Shown in pieces: positions 1-7,767 of a stretch of DNA of 64,000 bases (positions within the stretch are counted from its first letter, which is position 1; every line of letters begins with the position of its first letter). The notes beneath the pieces are model-generated. The model was not told where the DNA came from, made no database searches, and was given only the letters and a program-made list of their open reading frames with translations. Both the position numbers and the translations under genes were made by a program. Origin of the DNA: Candidatus Thermofonsia Clade 1 bacterium (lineage in GTDB: Bacteria > Chloroflexota > Anaerolineae > Aggregatilineales > UBA2796); the NCBI GenBank assembly GCA_002794705.1, contig PGTK01000002.1, positions 248,001 to 312,000 on the forward strand, given 5' to 3'.

Positions 1-487
1 GACGGCGCGTCTGTGCGTTGCCAATGCTGGCGCGCAGCACAAGATACGCTGCGTAGGTCAGCATCATGATCGCCTCAAGGGTCAGGCGTGGATCCCACGT
101 CCACCACGTATTCCAAATCGGGCGCGCCCAGATCATGCCCGTCACCAGATTCACAGCCGCCAATGCCAAGCCGACCTCAACGCCTGCTAATGCCAAAGTA
201 TCCCATTTGGTCTTGCGCGTGAGCAGGTACATGAAGCCGCCGAACGTCGTGGCGGCAAAGGCCACGAATGCCCCGATGAATGCGGGCATGTGGATGTAGA
301 AAATGCGCTGCACTTCGCCCTGATTGGCATCGGTCTTGGCAAAGCCGAGCGCCATGTACAGTCCAAAGCCGATTCCGATCAAGGTCAGCGCTGTGAGCGC
401 CATCAGCAAGCGCAGCACGCCGATCCGCACGCGATCTGGCTGCTCCAAAACGACATCTGAGAGCGAAAGATTAGGTGCAACACTCAT
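1..487 (-). CDS. ccmC: CcmC heme exporter/handling protein (3' end cut by window)
   Basis: Integral membrane protein of System I cytochrome c maturation. In the family it passes heme to CcmE together with the CcmAB ABC unit. The 162 visible residues show transmembrane segments, an early conserved histidine in YIHMPAF, and the tryptophan-rich WWD-type heme motif IWNTWWTWDPRLT. The ATG at 485-487 is preceded by an AAGGAG ribosome site. It is the last visible gene of the minus-strand ccm operon, 14 bases after ccmB. The C-terminal part lies beyond base 1. The identity is firm. Only the truncation limits it. Confidence 0.93.
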   Translation of the reverse strand, partial: MSVAPNLSLSDVVLEQPDRVRIGVLRLLMALTALTLIGIGFGLYMALGFAKTDANQGEVQRIFYIHMPAFIGAFVAFAATTFGGFMYLLTRKTKWDTLALAGVEVGLALAAVNLVTGMIWARPIWNTWWTWDPRLTLEAIMMLTYAAYLVLRASIGNAQTRR

Positions 488-501
488 GGTAAGTCTCCTT
501 G

Positions 502-1179
502 CTAGGCTTCAACCACGAACTCAAACATGATGAAACAGGCGGCAAAATAGACCGCATCTACAAAAGCGAGCAGCTGCAGCCACGCGAGCCAATCTTCGCT
601 CGGCTGACCGCTCAACATGCCTGTGGTGGCGCGCACAGCGGTCAGCACCACAGGCAGGGCTAAAGGCAACATCACAACCGGTAGCAGGCTCTCGCGGGTG
701 CGCGTTTGCGCCGTCATGGTCGCTAATAGCGTGCCGACGCTGCTCAGACCGAACGTGCCAAGCACCAGCACTGCGATCAGCCACGCGCTCAGCAATGGCA
801 TGTTGTAAAGGATCGCGGCAATCGGCACTAGCAAAGCGCCAACGATCAGCGCGAACAGAAAATTGCCCAGCAGCTTGCCCACGAAGATCGCAGCGCGATG
901 AATGGGCGCGATCAGCATGGCGTCTAGGTTGCCATGCTCACGTTCCAGAGTCAGGCTGCGATTCAAGCCAATGATGCTGGCAAACGCGACCGTCACCCAC
1001 AGCACGCCGCTGATCGACTCCTCGCGGGCGATCCGATCCAGCTCTAGGGCAAAGCTGAAGATCAGCAGGCTGAGCAAGGCGAAGATCACCATCAAGCTGA
1101 GCAATTCACGGCTGCGCAGCTCTGCCTGCAAATCCTTGATCACAATCCCGTAGACCGCACGGAAGAATGGCGTCTGCAT
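502..1179 (-). CDS. ccmB: CcmB heme exporter permease subunit
   Basis: Membrane subunit of the CcmAB ABC transporter, which in System I powers release of holo-CcmE from CcmC. It is about 225 residues with six hydrophobic segments and an N-terminal cytoplasmic stretch of the KDLQAELRSRE type, as expected for CcmB (about 220). I chose the ATG at 1177-1179 because an AGGAG site lies 7 bases upstream. A TTG two codons earlier is possible but would sit too close to that site. It starts 10 bases after the ccmA stop, so the two are translationally close. Confidence 0.92.
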   Translation of the reverse strand: MQTPFFRAVYGIVIKDLQAELRSRELLSLMVIFALLSLLIFSFALELDRIAREESISGVLWVTVAFASIIGLNRSLTLEREHGNLDAMLIAPIHRAAIFVGKLLGNFLFALIVGALLVPIAAILYNMPLLSAWLIAVLVLGTFGLSSVGTLLATMTAQTRTRESLLPVVMLPLALPVVLTAVRATTGMLSGQPSEDWLAWLQLLAFVDAVYFAACFIMFEFVVEA

Positions 1180-1189
1180 GTGCAATCTC

Positions 1190-1951
1190 CTAGCCTGTCA
1201 CTTCGGCGTAGCGCGCCGCCAGCCACGCCACGCTCGGAATCTCTGCCCGCGTGCAGGCAAACGCGATACTGCCACGCGCTAAGATCGCTACATGGCTCGG
1301 CAGGCGTGCCGCACGCTCAATTTCATGCGTCACCATCAGGATTGTGCGTCCCTCAGCGTGCGCCTCGCTCAGAAGCGCGTCTAACATCGCTGCCGCCGCC
1401 TGATCCAAGCCTGTATACGGCTCATCAAGCAGCAAAATGGCAGGATCGTGCAGGAGCGCCCGCGCAATGCTCAAACGCTGCGCCATGCCCCGCGAGAACG
1501 TCCGCACGGCGTCATCCGCACGATGTACCAAGCCGACTCGCTCCAAAAGCGCCTCAATGCGCCGCTCTGCCTGCTTGCCGCCTAGATTGTAGAGGCGGCT
1601 GAAGAAGCGCAGATTCTCTCGTGCCGTCAAATTCTCATAGAGCAGCAGCTTGTGGCTGACCAAGCCCAACTGAGCGCGCACGCGATCCGCTTGGCGCGGC
1701 AACTGCCAGCCGCCGACGCGAATTGTCCCGCGATCTGCCTGCCCTAGCCCGGCGATCAGGCGCAAGAGCGTGCTTTTGCCGCTACCGTTAGCGCCCAGCA
1801 GCGCGAGGAAATCGCTGCGCCCGATGTGCAGCGTCAAGTTGCGCAGAACAGGCAGCACGTCAAAGGTCTTGGTCACGCCCTCAATGGCGATGAGCGACGC
1901 TGAGGGCTTCACAACGGATCGATCAGTCAGCAACGGCGCAACAGTTGCCAT
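1190..1951 (-). CDS. ccmA: CcmA heme exporter ATP-binding subunit
   Basis: Cytoplasmic ATPase of the CcmAB transporter. The 253 residues contain a Walker A (GANGSGKST), an ABC signature reading FSRGMAQRL and a Walker B with LLLDEPYTGLD, followed by the switch histidine in MVTHE. It has an N-terminal extension of about 20 residues compared with short CcmA proteins. It lies directly upstream of ccmB (10 bases) and 6 bases after the lipoprotein gene, so it belongs to the ccm operon. The operon position separates it from generic ABC-2 ATPases. Confidence 0.93.
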   Translation of the reverse strand: MATVAPLLTDRSVVKPSASLIAIEGVTKTFDVLPVLRNLTLHIGRSDFLALLGANGSGKSTLLRLIAGLGQADRGTIRVGGWQLPRQADRVRAQLGLVSHKLLLYENLTARENLRFFSRLYNLGGKQAERRIEALLERVGLVHRADDAVRTFSRGMAQRLSIARALLHDPAILLLDEPYTGLDQAAAAMLDALLSEAHAEGRTILMVTHEIERAARLPSHVAILARGSIAFACTRAEIPSVAWLAARYAEVTG

Positions 1952-1957
1952 ACCGAC

Positions 1958-3283
1958 CTACTTTCTGCCCATCAGCTTAGCCAGCTGCGCTTTTAAGGAG
2001 TCGCGCTGGCGCGTGTAGGCAGATTTGCTCAGCTTCCCCTGCTTGTAGCGCTCATCAAGCGCCGCTAGCGCTGCGATCAAGCGCTCTTGTTCGTCCGACT
2101 CCACGCCTGTAACCGTCACAGGCGCTTTTCTGCCACGCACCAACAGCGCCAAGCCAACTCCGATCATCAAGACGCCACCGACGATCAATGCGAGGGCAAG
2201 CGGCTGCACCGTGCTGCTGACTTCGGCTGCAGCTGCTGGACTCGGCATAGCGAGGTCGCCGCTCAGTGTGTAATCTAGCGTCGCCTGAGGCAGTTGCGCA
2301 TTGAGAGCATAGTTCGCGTACACCACGCCGTTCATATCCCGCGTAGTCTGTAGCGTGAGCGGCTGATCGCCTGCCCGCGCCACAACGTTCAAGCTAGGCG
2401 GATTGACCAACAGCGTGAGCGTGCCTTCGACGCGATACGGCAACGGCAGCGCGATCCGAGTCCCGCTTGGCTGATAGGGCAACAGATAGCGGAAATGGAC
2501 AACATGCCGCGTATTCGGATAGACGGGCAAGCTATCGGTGATCACGCCGTTTTCCACTTGGAAGCGCGACTCCTCTGTGGCGAAGCCGAGCAAGAGCGCG
2601 CCCTCCGGCAATTGCACGCGCACAGAGGCGTAGCTATCCTCGCCGAAGCGCTCATCTGTGCTGAAAATCCGATCGGAAGTGTTCTCAAAGCGGATGATCT
2701 GCACAACATAGAGCGCGCCTTCCTCAGGCGTGACCTGAGTCATCACCATAGCGACCCGCAAGACGCTCGGATCGGCTGTGCGCTCATAAATCTTGAAAGG
2801 CAGGTCGAGCGACGGCGCCGCAGGATTGCCTATGACAGGATCGCTGGCAAAATAGCGCCCATCAACGACCGCCGCCGCGAAATATGAGCGATCTGCACGG
2901 ATCGGCACGTTCTGAAAGACGAACTTGCCCTCAGCATCGGCTTTGGTCTTCAGCACGGTATCGTTAAAGGCACGATCCACGCTGTGTAGCTCGATTTCAA
3001 GGTCAGGCGGGAGCGAGGCGCCCTCAGTGGCATTTGTAACCTGCCCGCTGACCGTGCCAAGCGCCTCTTCTGGGACAGCAGCAACGGGCGTGCCTTCGGG
3101 CGTACCCACAGGGGTAGCGGCGTTCGGCGTCACTTCGGCATGAATCTGCGCCAAAACAGTCGGATCGAAGGTCGGCTGAGCAGGATTCATAGGCAGCGTT
3201 GCCACAATGGGCGGCTCGCCGCCCAGTCCGCTGCAGGCGCTCAAGAGCAGGCTCAGTCCGATCAGGGCGATGATGCGTCGCAT
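1958..3283 (-). CDS. Lipoprotein with carboxypeptidase-regulatory-like domain and membrane anchor, in ccm operon
   Basis: A 441-residue exported protein with a lipoprotein signal ending in LLSACSG. After a Pro/Thr/Glu-rich spacer comes a beta-sandwich region resembling carboxypeptidase regulatory (CarboxypepD_reg-like) folds. A C-terminal transmembrane segment (ALALIVGGVLMIGVGLALL) follows, then a charged helical tail (LDERYKQGKLSKSAYTRQRD). That tail resembles the helical hairpin of the neighbouring CcmI-like protein. A GAGAGGTAG ribosome site precedes the ATG. It sits between the CcmI-like gene and ccmA, so a role in apocytochrome or heme handling is plausible but inferred. I know of no characterised counterpart. 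Confidence 0.75.
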   Translation of the reverse strand: MRRIIALIGLSLLLSACSGLGGEPPIVATLPMNPAQPTFDPTVLAQIHAEVTPNAATPVGTPEGTPVAAVPEEALGTVSGQVTNATEGASLPPDLEIELHSVDRAFNDTVLKTKADAEGKFVFQNVPIRADRSYFAAAVVDGRYFASDPVIGNPAAPSLDLPFKIYERTADPSVLRVAMVMTQVTPEEGALYVVQIIRFENTSDRIFSTDERFGEDSYASVRVQLPEGALLLGFATEESRFQVENGVITDSLPVYPNTRHVVHFRYLLPYQPSGTRIALPLPYRVEGTLTLLVNPPSLNVVARAGDQPLTLQTTRDMNGVVYANYALNAQLPQATLDYTLSGDLAMPSPAAAAEVSSTVQPLALALIVGGVLMIGVGLALLVRGRKAPVTVTGVESDEQERLIAALAALDERYKQGKLSKSAYTRQRDSLKAQLAKLMGRK

Positions 3284-3302
3284 GGTATGCTACCTCTCAG
3301 GC

Positions 3303-3686
3303 TCAAGCCAACTTGTGCGCCTTGCGATACGCCGCAACCGCTTGCTCAATCTGACGGTCTACGGCTGCATCCAGCTCACTGACCGTCTGATCGGGCTTGC
3401 TCAGCGCGCCAATATGATCCAGCTCTGCCAGCACTTCCACGCCCTGCGCGATCCAGCGCTCGCGCTCAGCGGCATAGCGCGCCTGATCCAGCTTGCCCAG
3501 ACTGTAATCCTCTTCAAGATCGCGCAAAACAGTCAGGACTCGCTCATAGTGCTGCTGCAGGCGCTCGATCAGCACAGCATCAGCCTGTTCAGCAAAACGC
3601 GGCTTGTGGCGCAACAGCGGCGCAGCGACCCACAACAAAAGAACTGCGATCAGCGCGAGGCTGAGACCGAGTGTTTCAAAGCTCAT
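3303..3686 (-). CDS. Short CcmI-like membrane protein
   Basis: 127 residues: one N-terminal transmembrane helix, then a mostly helical charged domain with the motif DLEEDYSLGKLDQARYAAE. This motif is typical of the N-terminal part of CcmI/CycH (membrane helix plus a helical hairpin). The long periplasmic TPR domain of full CcmI is absent. The start ATG overlaps the ccmG stop by four bases (ATGA), implying coupled translation. In the family CcmI helps deliver apocytochrome to the CcmF/H complex. Here only the membrane module remains. The call rests on motif and operon position. Confidence 0.7.
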   Translation of the reverse strand: MSFETLGLSLALIAVLLLWVAAPLLRHKPRFAEQADAVLIERLQQHYERVLTVLRDLEEDYSLGKLDQARYAAERERWIAQGVEVLAELDHIGALSKPDQTVSELDAAVDRQIEQAVAAYRKAHKLA

Positions 3687-4264
3687 GGTTGCGATCCTTT
3701 CGCCAAAGCGCGCTCGATCATGGCGCTCAGCTGAGCGCGCTTGAGCGGCGCCATCACAAATTCGTTGATGTGCCCGTCACGGTCAATGATGAAGGTCTCC
3801 GGCACGCCCGCAATGCGGTAGAGCGCCGAAATACGGGTCTGGTAGTCCAGACCGTTGGGATAGGTGACGCCGAATTCCTTCAGGTACGCCTGCGCATTGC
3901 GCTCAGTGTCGGTATAAGCGACGCCCAAGAAAACGACGCCCTTATCCTTATAGTGCTGCCATGTAGCCTCTAGTTCGGCGGCTTCATCGCGGCACGGGCC
4001 GCACCAACTCGCCCAGAAGTTCAGCACCACCACCTTGCCGCGCAAGGACTCAAGCGCGATCTCCTGCCCATCAAGCGTCTTGAGCGTGAAGAGCGGCGCC
4101 ATGCCCTCAGTCGGCTGCGCTTGCTGCTGATGGCGCAAGCCCAAGCCGAAGATCAGCGCCATGCTCGCCAAGACAATCGCCGCCAAGACGATCACAAAGT
4201 TAGCGCCGCGCTTCGAAGGCGCACTTTCAGCCAATACATCCTCAGTCACATGCAATTCCGTCAT
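3683..4264 (-). CDS. ccmG: CcmG/DsbE-type thiol-disulfide oxidoreductase
   Basis: Membrane-anchored thioredoxin-fold protein (193 residues) facing outside the cytoplasm. It reduces the apocytochrome heme-binding cysteines or CcmH. One N-terminal transmembrane helix (residues about 22-42) precedes a TlpA-like domain with the active site WCGPC (Cys88 and Cys91) in the context [10 protein letters not shown], and a later cis-proline region GVPETFIID. Lengths and motifs fit CcmG/ResA. It lies 16 bases after ccmH and overlaps the CcmI-like gene by four bases. Confidence 0.9.
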   Translation of the reverse strand: MTELHVTEDVLAESAPSKRGANFVIVLAAIVLASMALIFGLGLRHQQQAQPTEGMAPLFTLKTLDGQEIALESLRGKVVVLNFWASWCGPCRDEAAELEATWQHYKDKGVVFLGVAYTDTERNAQAYLKEFGVTYPNGLDYQTRISALYRIAGVPETFIIDRDGHINEFVMAPLKRAQLSAMIERALAKGSQP

Positions 4265-4280
4265 CGCTCACCTCTCCCGA

Positions 4281-4799
4281 TCAACGGCGCGCTGCGAGGT
4301 CTGCCTCAAGGCGTGCACGGTATTCTTCAAGCGTGTGAGTAGCTGCCTGAGCGCTTGGCGAGCTAACCTTCGCCTTCGGCGCGCTGACCGCGCCCTCACG
4401 ACGCCAGCGCAGGAACACACTCGCAGCGCCAAGCAGCACAAACGCGCTCAACAGCCACGGCGTCACAAGCGAGAGAGCGCGCAACGTCGGATCAACAGGC
4501 GTGCCGACCACGCGGTCGCCGAAGCGCACCACAAAATTCTCGATCACCTGCTCTGGAGTCTTGCCCTCGCTGAGCAGAATGCGCACTTCCTCGCGCCACT
4601 GAATGCAAGCAAGCGTGCCGCAGGTATCCAGCGTGATGTTCTCACAGACAGGGCAGTACAGCCGCTTCGAAACGGCATTCACCTCATCATCGGTCACGGG
4701 GCGGCGCGGATCATCCTGCGCGTAGACGCTCAGGGGTGCCGCGCTCAGCGCCATGACGATCACCATCACACTCAGAGCGATTCTCAGTAGATTCCTCAT
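4281..4799 (-). CDS. ccmH: CcmH-type cytochrome c maturation thiol protein
   Basis: 172 residues with an N-terminal signal (cleavage near YAQ), the CcmH redox motif in RLYCPVCEN (Cys49, Cys52), the helical family region EEVRILLSEGKTPEQVI, and a C-terminal transmembrane helix with a cytoplasmic tail. Two extra cysteines, Cys60 and Cys65 (DTCGTLAC), follow the motif. The usual family motif is LRCxxC; here Arg is Tyr. The family reduces apocytochrome or binds it together with CcmF. Its ATG overlaps the ccmF stop (ATGA). It is notable because CcmE here is of the CxxxY type, which is usually described without CcmH. Confidence 0.88.
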   Translation of the reverse strand: MRNLLRIALSVMVIVMALSAAPLSVYAQDDPRRPVTDDEVNAVSKRLYCPVCENITLDTCGTLACIQWREEVRILLSEGKTPEQVIENFVVRFGDRVVGTPVDPTLRALSLVTPWLLSAFVLLGAASVFLRWRREGAVSAPKAKVSSPSAQAATHTLEEYRARLEADLAARR

Positions 4800-6898
4800 G
4801 CCTTTGCTCCTGCCAACTGACTGGGCTGTGTAGCCTTTGCCGTTGCAAGGGCAAGCCGATCATCCGGGTACATGCCGATGATCGTGCCGATCACCAACAG
4901 CAAAGCGCCCCACCAAATCAAGTTGATCAACGGGTTGATGTAAACTTTGAAGGTCGCGCTGCGGGCGCTGATGGTCTCCCAGTCCACCAGCAGCACGTAG
5001 AAGTCATTCTCAAGCGTGCTGTGCGCCGCCGGGATGGTCATGCTGTTCATGCCCTCAACGTTCGGATAGAAATCGCGGCGCGGGCGCAACTGCGCGATCT
5101 CACGCCCGTCGCGCAGCACGGTCACTTGAGCAATATCCATAATGCGCCCGTCATTTGCCACCCGACCGCCCAAAAAGCCGTCATAGCGCATGACGTAGCC
5201 GCCTAGCTCAAGGCTCTGCCCAACAGCGAGCGTGCGCTGCGTCTCTTGCTGATAAAGCTCACTGCCAAGCGCGCCGATGCCCAAGATAGCGATGCTCAAA
5301 TGGATCAAATAGCCGCCATAGCGCCGCCGATTGCGCGCAATAAGCGCCGTAAACGCCGTGTACCAGCTCTCACCGAGCGATTTGTGCCGCGCAATGGCGC
5401 CACGAACCGTCTCCCACAGCGCGACCGTGCCACTGAGCGCGATCACGCCATAGATGACCAAGACAAGCGGCTCTGCAGGCTGAGTCAGCGCCAAAAGCAC
5501 GACGATCAGCGCAGCAAGGATCGCAGGCACAATCAGCGCTTTGCCCAAGCGCCTGAGCGAGGTCACGCCCCACGCCGAGAGCGGCGCTATGCCCATCAAA
5601 ATGAACAGCGCAAGGAAGAGCGGCGGCGTCACCTGCAGGAAGTAATCCTTGCCTAATGTGATCGTTGTTCCTATGAACAGCTCGCTGAAGATCGGCGCGC
5701 CAAAGCTGCCCCAAAAAATGGCGATGAACAGCATCACAAAGACGATGTTGTTCAGCACAAAAAGCGACTCACGGCTGAACCAGCTGCTCAAACGGCGCTC
5801 ATCGCGCAAGTCGCCGCGCCGCCAGCGCCACAGCAACATGCCCAAACTGACCGCCGTCATGCCGAACCAGAAGAAGAAGAGCGGGAAGCCGATCTCGCTG
5901 CGCGCAAAGCTGTGGACGCTATCCACTAAGCCGCTGCGCGTGGCAAACGTGCCAAAGATCACGGCACTGAAGGTGCCAAGCATCAGGAACATATTCCAGA
6001 CCTTCAACATGCCGCGCTTCTCTTGGATCATGGCGCTGTGCAGGAACGCCGTGCCAAGCAACCACGGCAAAAACGCCGCATTCTCAACCGGATCCCAGCC
6101 CCACCAGCCGCCCCAGCCCAGCACGTCATACGCCCAGCGCCCGCCCAGCACCAAGCCCAAACTCAGGCTGACCCACGCAAGCAAAGTCCAGCGCCGAGTC
6201 GCCTTGATCCAATTCGTGCTGAGATCGCCGCTGGCAAGCGCCGCCATGGCGAAAGCAAACGGCACTAAAAAGCCGACAAAGCCCATATACAGCAGCGGCG
6301 GATGCACAATCATGCCGAAATGCCGCAACAGCGGATTGAGTCCGTTTGCGGTCTCGGCAAGGCGGGCGGAGGCAGGCGGCACAGCGCCGCCAAAAGCAAA
6401 AACGCTCTTCGCCACGCTGTTATCCGGCATGATCCAGTAGCGATCGAACGGATTCTCAAAAAACAGCGAAAGCGAGAGGAAAAACGCCAAAGTCAGCATG
6501 GCGTAAATGATCACGTACGGCATCAAACGGCGCTGAGCCTGCCAGTTCAACGCGATGGTGCCGAAAGCGAATGCACTCATCATGCCTGACCAAAACAAGA
6601 GCGATCCCGCCTGCGCGCCCCACAGCGCTGTGATCCGATAGAAAGTCGGCGTGTTGGGATCGGTCACATTCCAGACGTAAGCGATCTGATACTGCTGCGT
6701 GAGCAGCGCGATCAGCAGCGCGCCTAGACTCACGCTCAGCAATGGAAAAGTAGCCAGTGCCGCGTTGCGCGCACTCAGCAAAAGCCGATCATCGCGCACA
6801 CGGACGCTGTAAAACGCCATGCCCGCTGCATAGAGCGCAGCGAAAAAGGCGAGAAAAGTTGCAATAAAGCCCAGCTCTGCCAACATAAGGCTACCCAC
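4796..6898 (-). CDS. ccmF: CcmF heme lyase subunit
   Basis: Large polytopic membrane protein (about 700 residues, roughly 15 hydrophobic segments) with the CcmF WWD heme-handling motif (WGGWWGWDPVENAAF) and conserved histidines in surrounding loops. With CcmH it forms the ligase that attaches heme to apocytochrome c outside the cytoplasm. The GTG at 6896-6898 abuts the ccmE stop. An in-frame ATG at 6886 (MLAELGF) is an equally good start, and neither has a clear ribosome site. It ends in a four-base overlap with ccmH. Full length for the family. Confidence 0.93.
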   Translation of the reverse strand: MGSLMLAELGFIATFLAFFAALYAAGMAFYSVRVRDDRLLLSARNAALATFPLLSVSLGALLIALLTQQYQIAYVWNVTDPNTPTFYRITALWGAQAGSLLFWSGMMSAFAFGTIALNWQAQRRLMPYVIIYAMLTLAFFLSLSLFFENPFDRYWIMPDNSVAKSVFAFGGAVPPASARLAETANGLNPLLRHFGMIVHPPLLYMGFVGFLVPFAFAMAALASGDLSTNWIKATRRWTLLAWVSLSLGLVLGGRWAYDVLGWGGWWGWDPVENAAFLPWLLGTAFLHSAMIQEKRGMLKVWNMFLMLGTFSAVIFGTFATRSGLVDSVHSFARSEIGFPLFFFWFGMTAVSLGMLLWRWRRGDLRDERRLSSWFSRESLFVLNNIVFVMLFIAIFWGSFGAPIFSELFIGTTITLGKDYFLQVTPPLFLALFILMGIAPLSAWGVTSLRRLGKALIVPAILAALIVVLLALTQPAEPLVLVIYGVIALSGTVALWETVRGAIARHKSLGESWYTAFTALIARNRRRYGGYLIHLSIAILGIGALGSELYQQETQRTLAVGQSLELGGYVMRYDGFLGGRVANDGRIMDIAQVTVLRDGREIAQLRPRRDFYPNVEGMNSMTIPAAHSTLENDFYVLLVDWETISARSATFKVYINPLINLIWWGALLLVIGTIIGMYPDDRLALATAKATQPSQLAGAKA

Positions 6899-7432
6899 TC
6901 ACTTTCCAACTGATGGATCAGCAATGGCTTGGTTCGGCGCGACCTCTTCATAGCGGCTAGGGCATTTCAGCAGCACCTCAGTGGCATAAAAGATGCCATC
7001 AGTGCCAAGTTTGCCCGTCAGAATGGCCTGCGCCTCGTTCTGCAGCAGATCGGGCTTAACTTGGTTGCGCACATGCACAGGGAGGCGCGTCGCATTCGGG
7101 TCATGGACTGCCTCGTAGAGCGTGCGGGCAAGGTCTTTGGTCTCAGTCGGGATGTTGGCAATGGTGAAGTCAATGATCAAGTTCTGCGGATCGTGGCGGA
7201 TGCTCTCGCCGATCACGGCGCCGCTGATGCGCACAGTCTTGCCGACGTAATCGCCCTTCAGCAGCTCATCCACACTGATGAAATAGCGCGCTCCACTGAC
7301 TGTCCCCTGCAAGATCAAGTAGCCGATGCCGACGAATAACGCGATCAGCCCGATCAGGTATTTCCACTGAATGCCGCTATTTACGGCTTCCTCAGGCGCA
7401 TTTTCAGGCTTTTCCCAAGCAATCTGGGTCAT
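6899..7432 (-). CDS. ccmE: CcmE heme chaperone, CxxxY variant
   Basis: Periplasmic heme chaperone, about 177 residues: one N-terminal membrane anchor (residues about 24-43) and an OB-fold beta-barrel (VGKTVRISGAVI, LPVHV, AILTGKLG). In E. coli CcmE heme is bound covalently by His in HxxxY. The matching place here reads LLKCPSRYEE, a CxxxY motif (Cys157, Tyr161). The TGC codon at 6962-6964 is unambiguous. I took the ATG at 7430-7432 because GGAGGG lies about 5 bases upstream. An ATG four codons earlier overlaps that site. First gene of the operon, divergent from hppA. Confidence 0.9.
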   Translation of the reverse strand: MTQIAWEKPENAPEEAVNSGIQWKYLIGLIALFVGIGYLILQGTVSGARYFISVDELLKGDYVGKTVRISGAVIGESIRHDPQNLIIDFTIANIPTETKDLARTLYEAVHDPNATRLPVHVRNQVKPDLLQNEAQAILTGKLGTDGIFYATEVLLKCPSRYEEVAPNQAIADPSVGK

Positions 7433-7767
7433 GTTTCCCTCCATTTTGGCTTTATCCGTATGGTAAAACGGCGCGCTGAGAGAGCGTAGTGACGTTCATC
7501 ACGCCCCGTGTTGACAAGCGTCACCTTTTATAAGCAGAAAAATCTGACATATAGCGTATGCGATAAGCGCTGCTTTTGAACAAAGCAGTCCTTTGGCGCA
7601 TTGGAGTGCCTGAGCCGCTGCGAGAGACATTCGGCTGCACGCGAAGGCTTTTGCCAATTTCGCCTGTGCTTTGGCATAATAATAGGGCTAGGGTGCGCAT
7701 ACGACTGAGCCTCGCGCTCAGCGGCAAGGCAATACTTGTACACTTCACACCAGGAGCGTCTAGACCA
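7433..7767. other. Intergenic region between divergent ccmE and hppA
   Basis: 335 bases without a credible gene. It holds a likely hppA promoter (7651-7680) and the hppA ribosome site CAGGAG (7751-7756). A short inverted repeat GTGACG/CGTCAC (7489-7494 and 7519-7524) surrounds a TTGACA sequence. An open frame runs from 7576 into hppA, but it has no ribosome site and no family similarity, so I treat it as leader. I see no clear sigma-70 promoter for the ccm operon, although the stretch just upstream of its ribosome site is AT-richer. Confidence 0.5.
7651..7680 (+). promoter_or_regulatory. Probable hppA promoter
   Basis: TTGCCA (7651-7656), an 18-base spacer and CATAAT (7675-7680). A transcript would start near 7687 and give a leader of about 80 bases before the hppA ATG. 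Seen by eye only. Confidence 0.5.

Noticed and set aside
4161..4790. Plus-strand frame opposite ccmH/ccmG
   Set aside because: Arg/His/Gln-rich shadow without any family motif.
5649..6440. Long plus-strand open frame opposite ccmF
   Set aside because: It is antisense to a clear CcmF frame, has no ribosome site and a low-complexity basic composition.
7489..7524. Riboswitch or structured leader upstream of hppA or ccmE
   Set aside because: Only a six-base inverted repeat is seen; no known riboswitch core.
7576..7767. 64-codon N-terminal extension of the pyrophosphatase
   Set aside because: No ribosome site at its start, contains the predicted promoter, and family members begin near the ATG at 7768.
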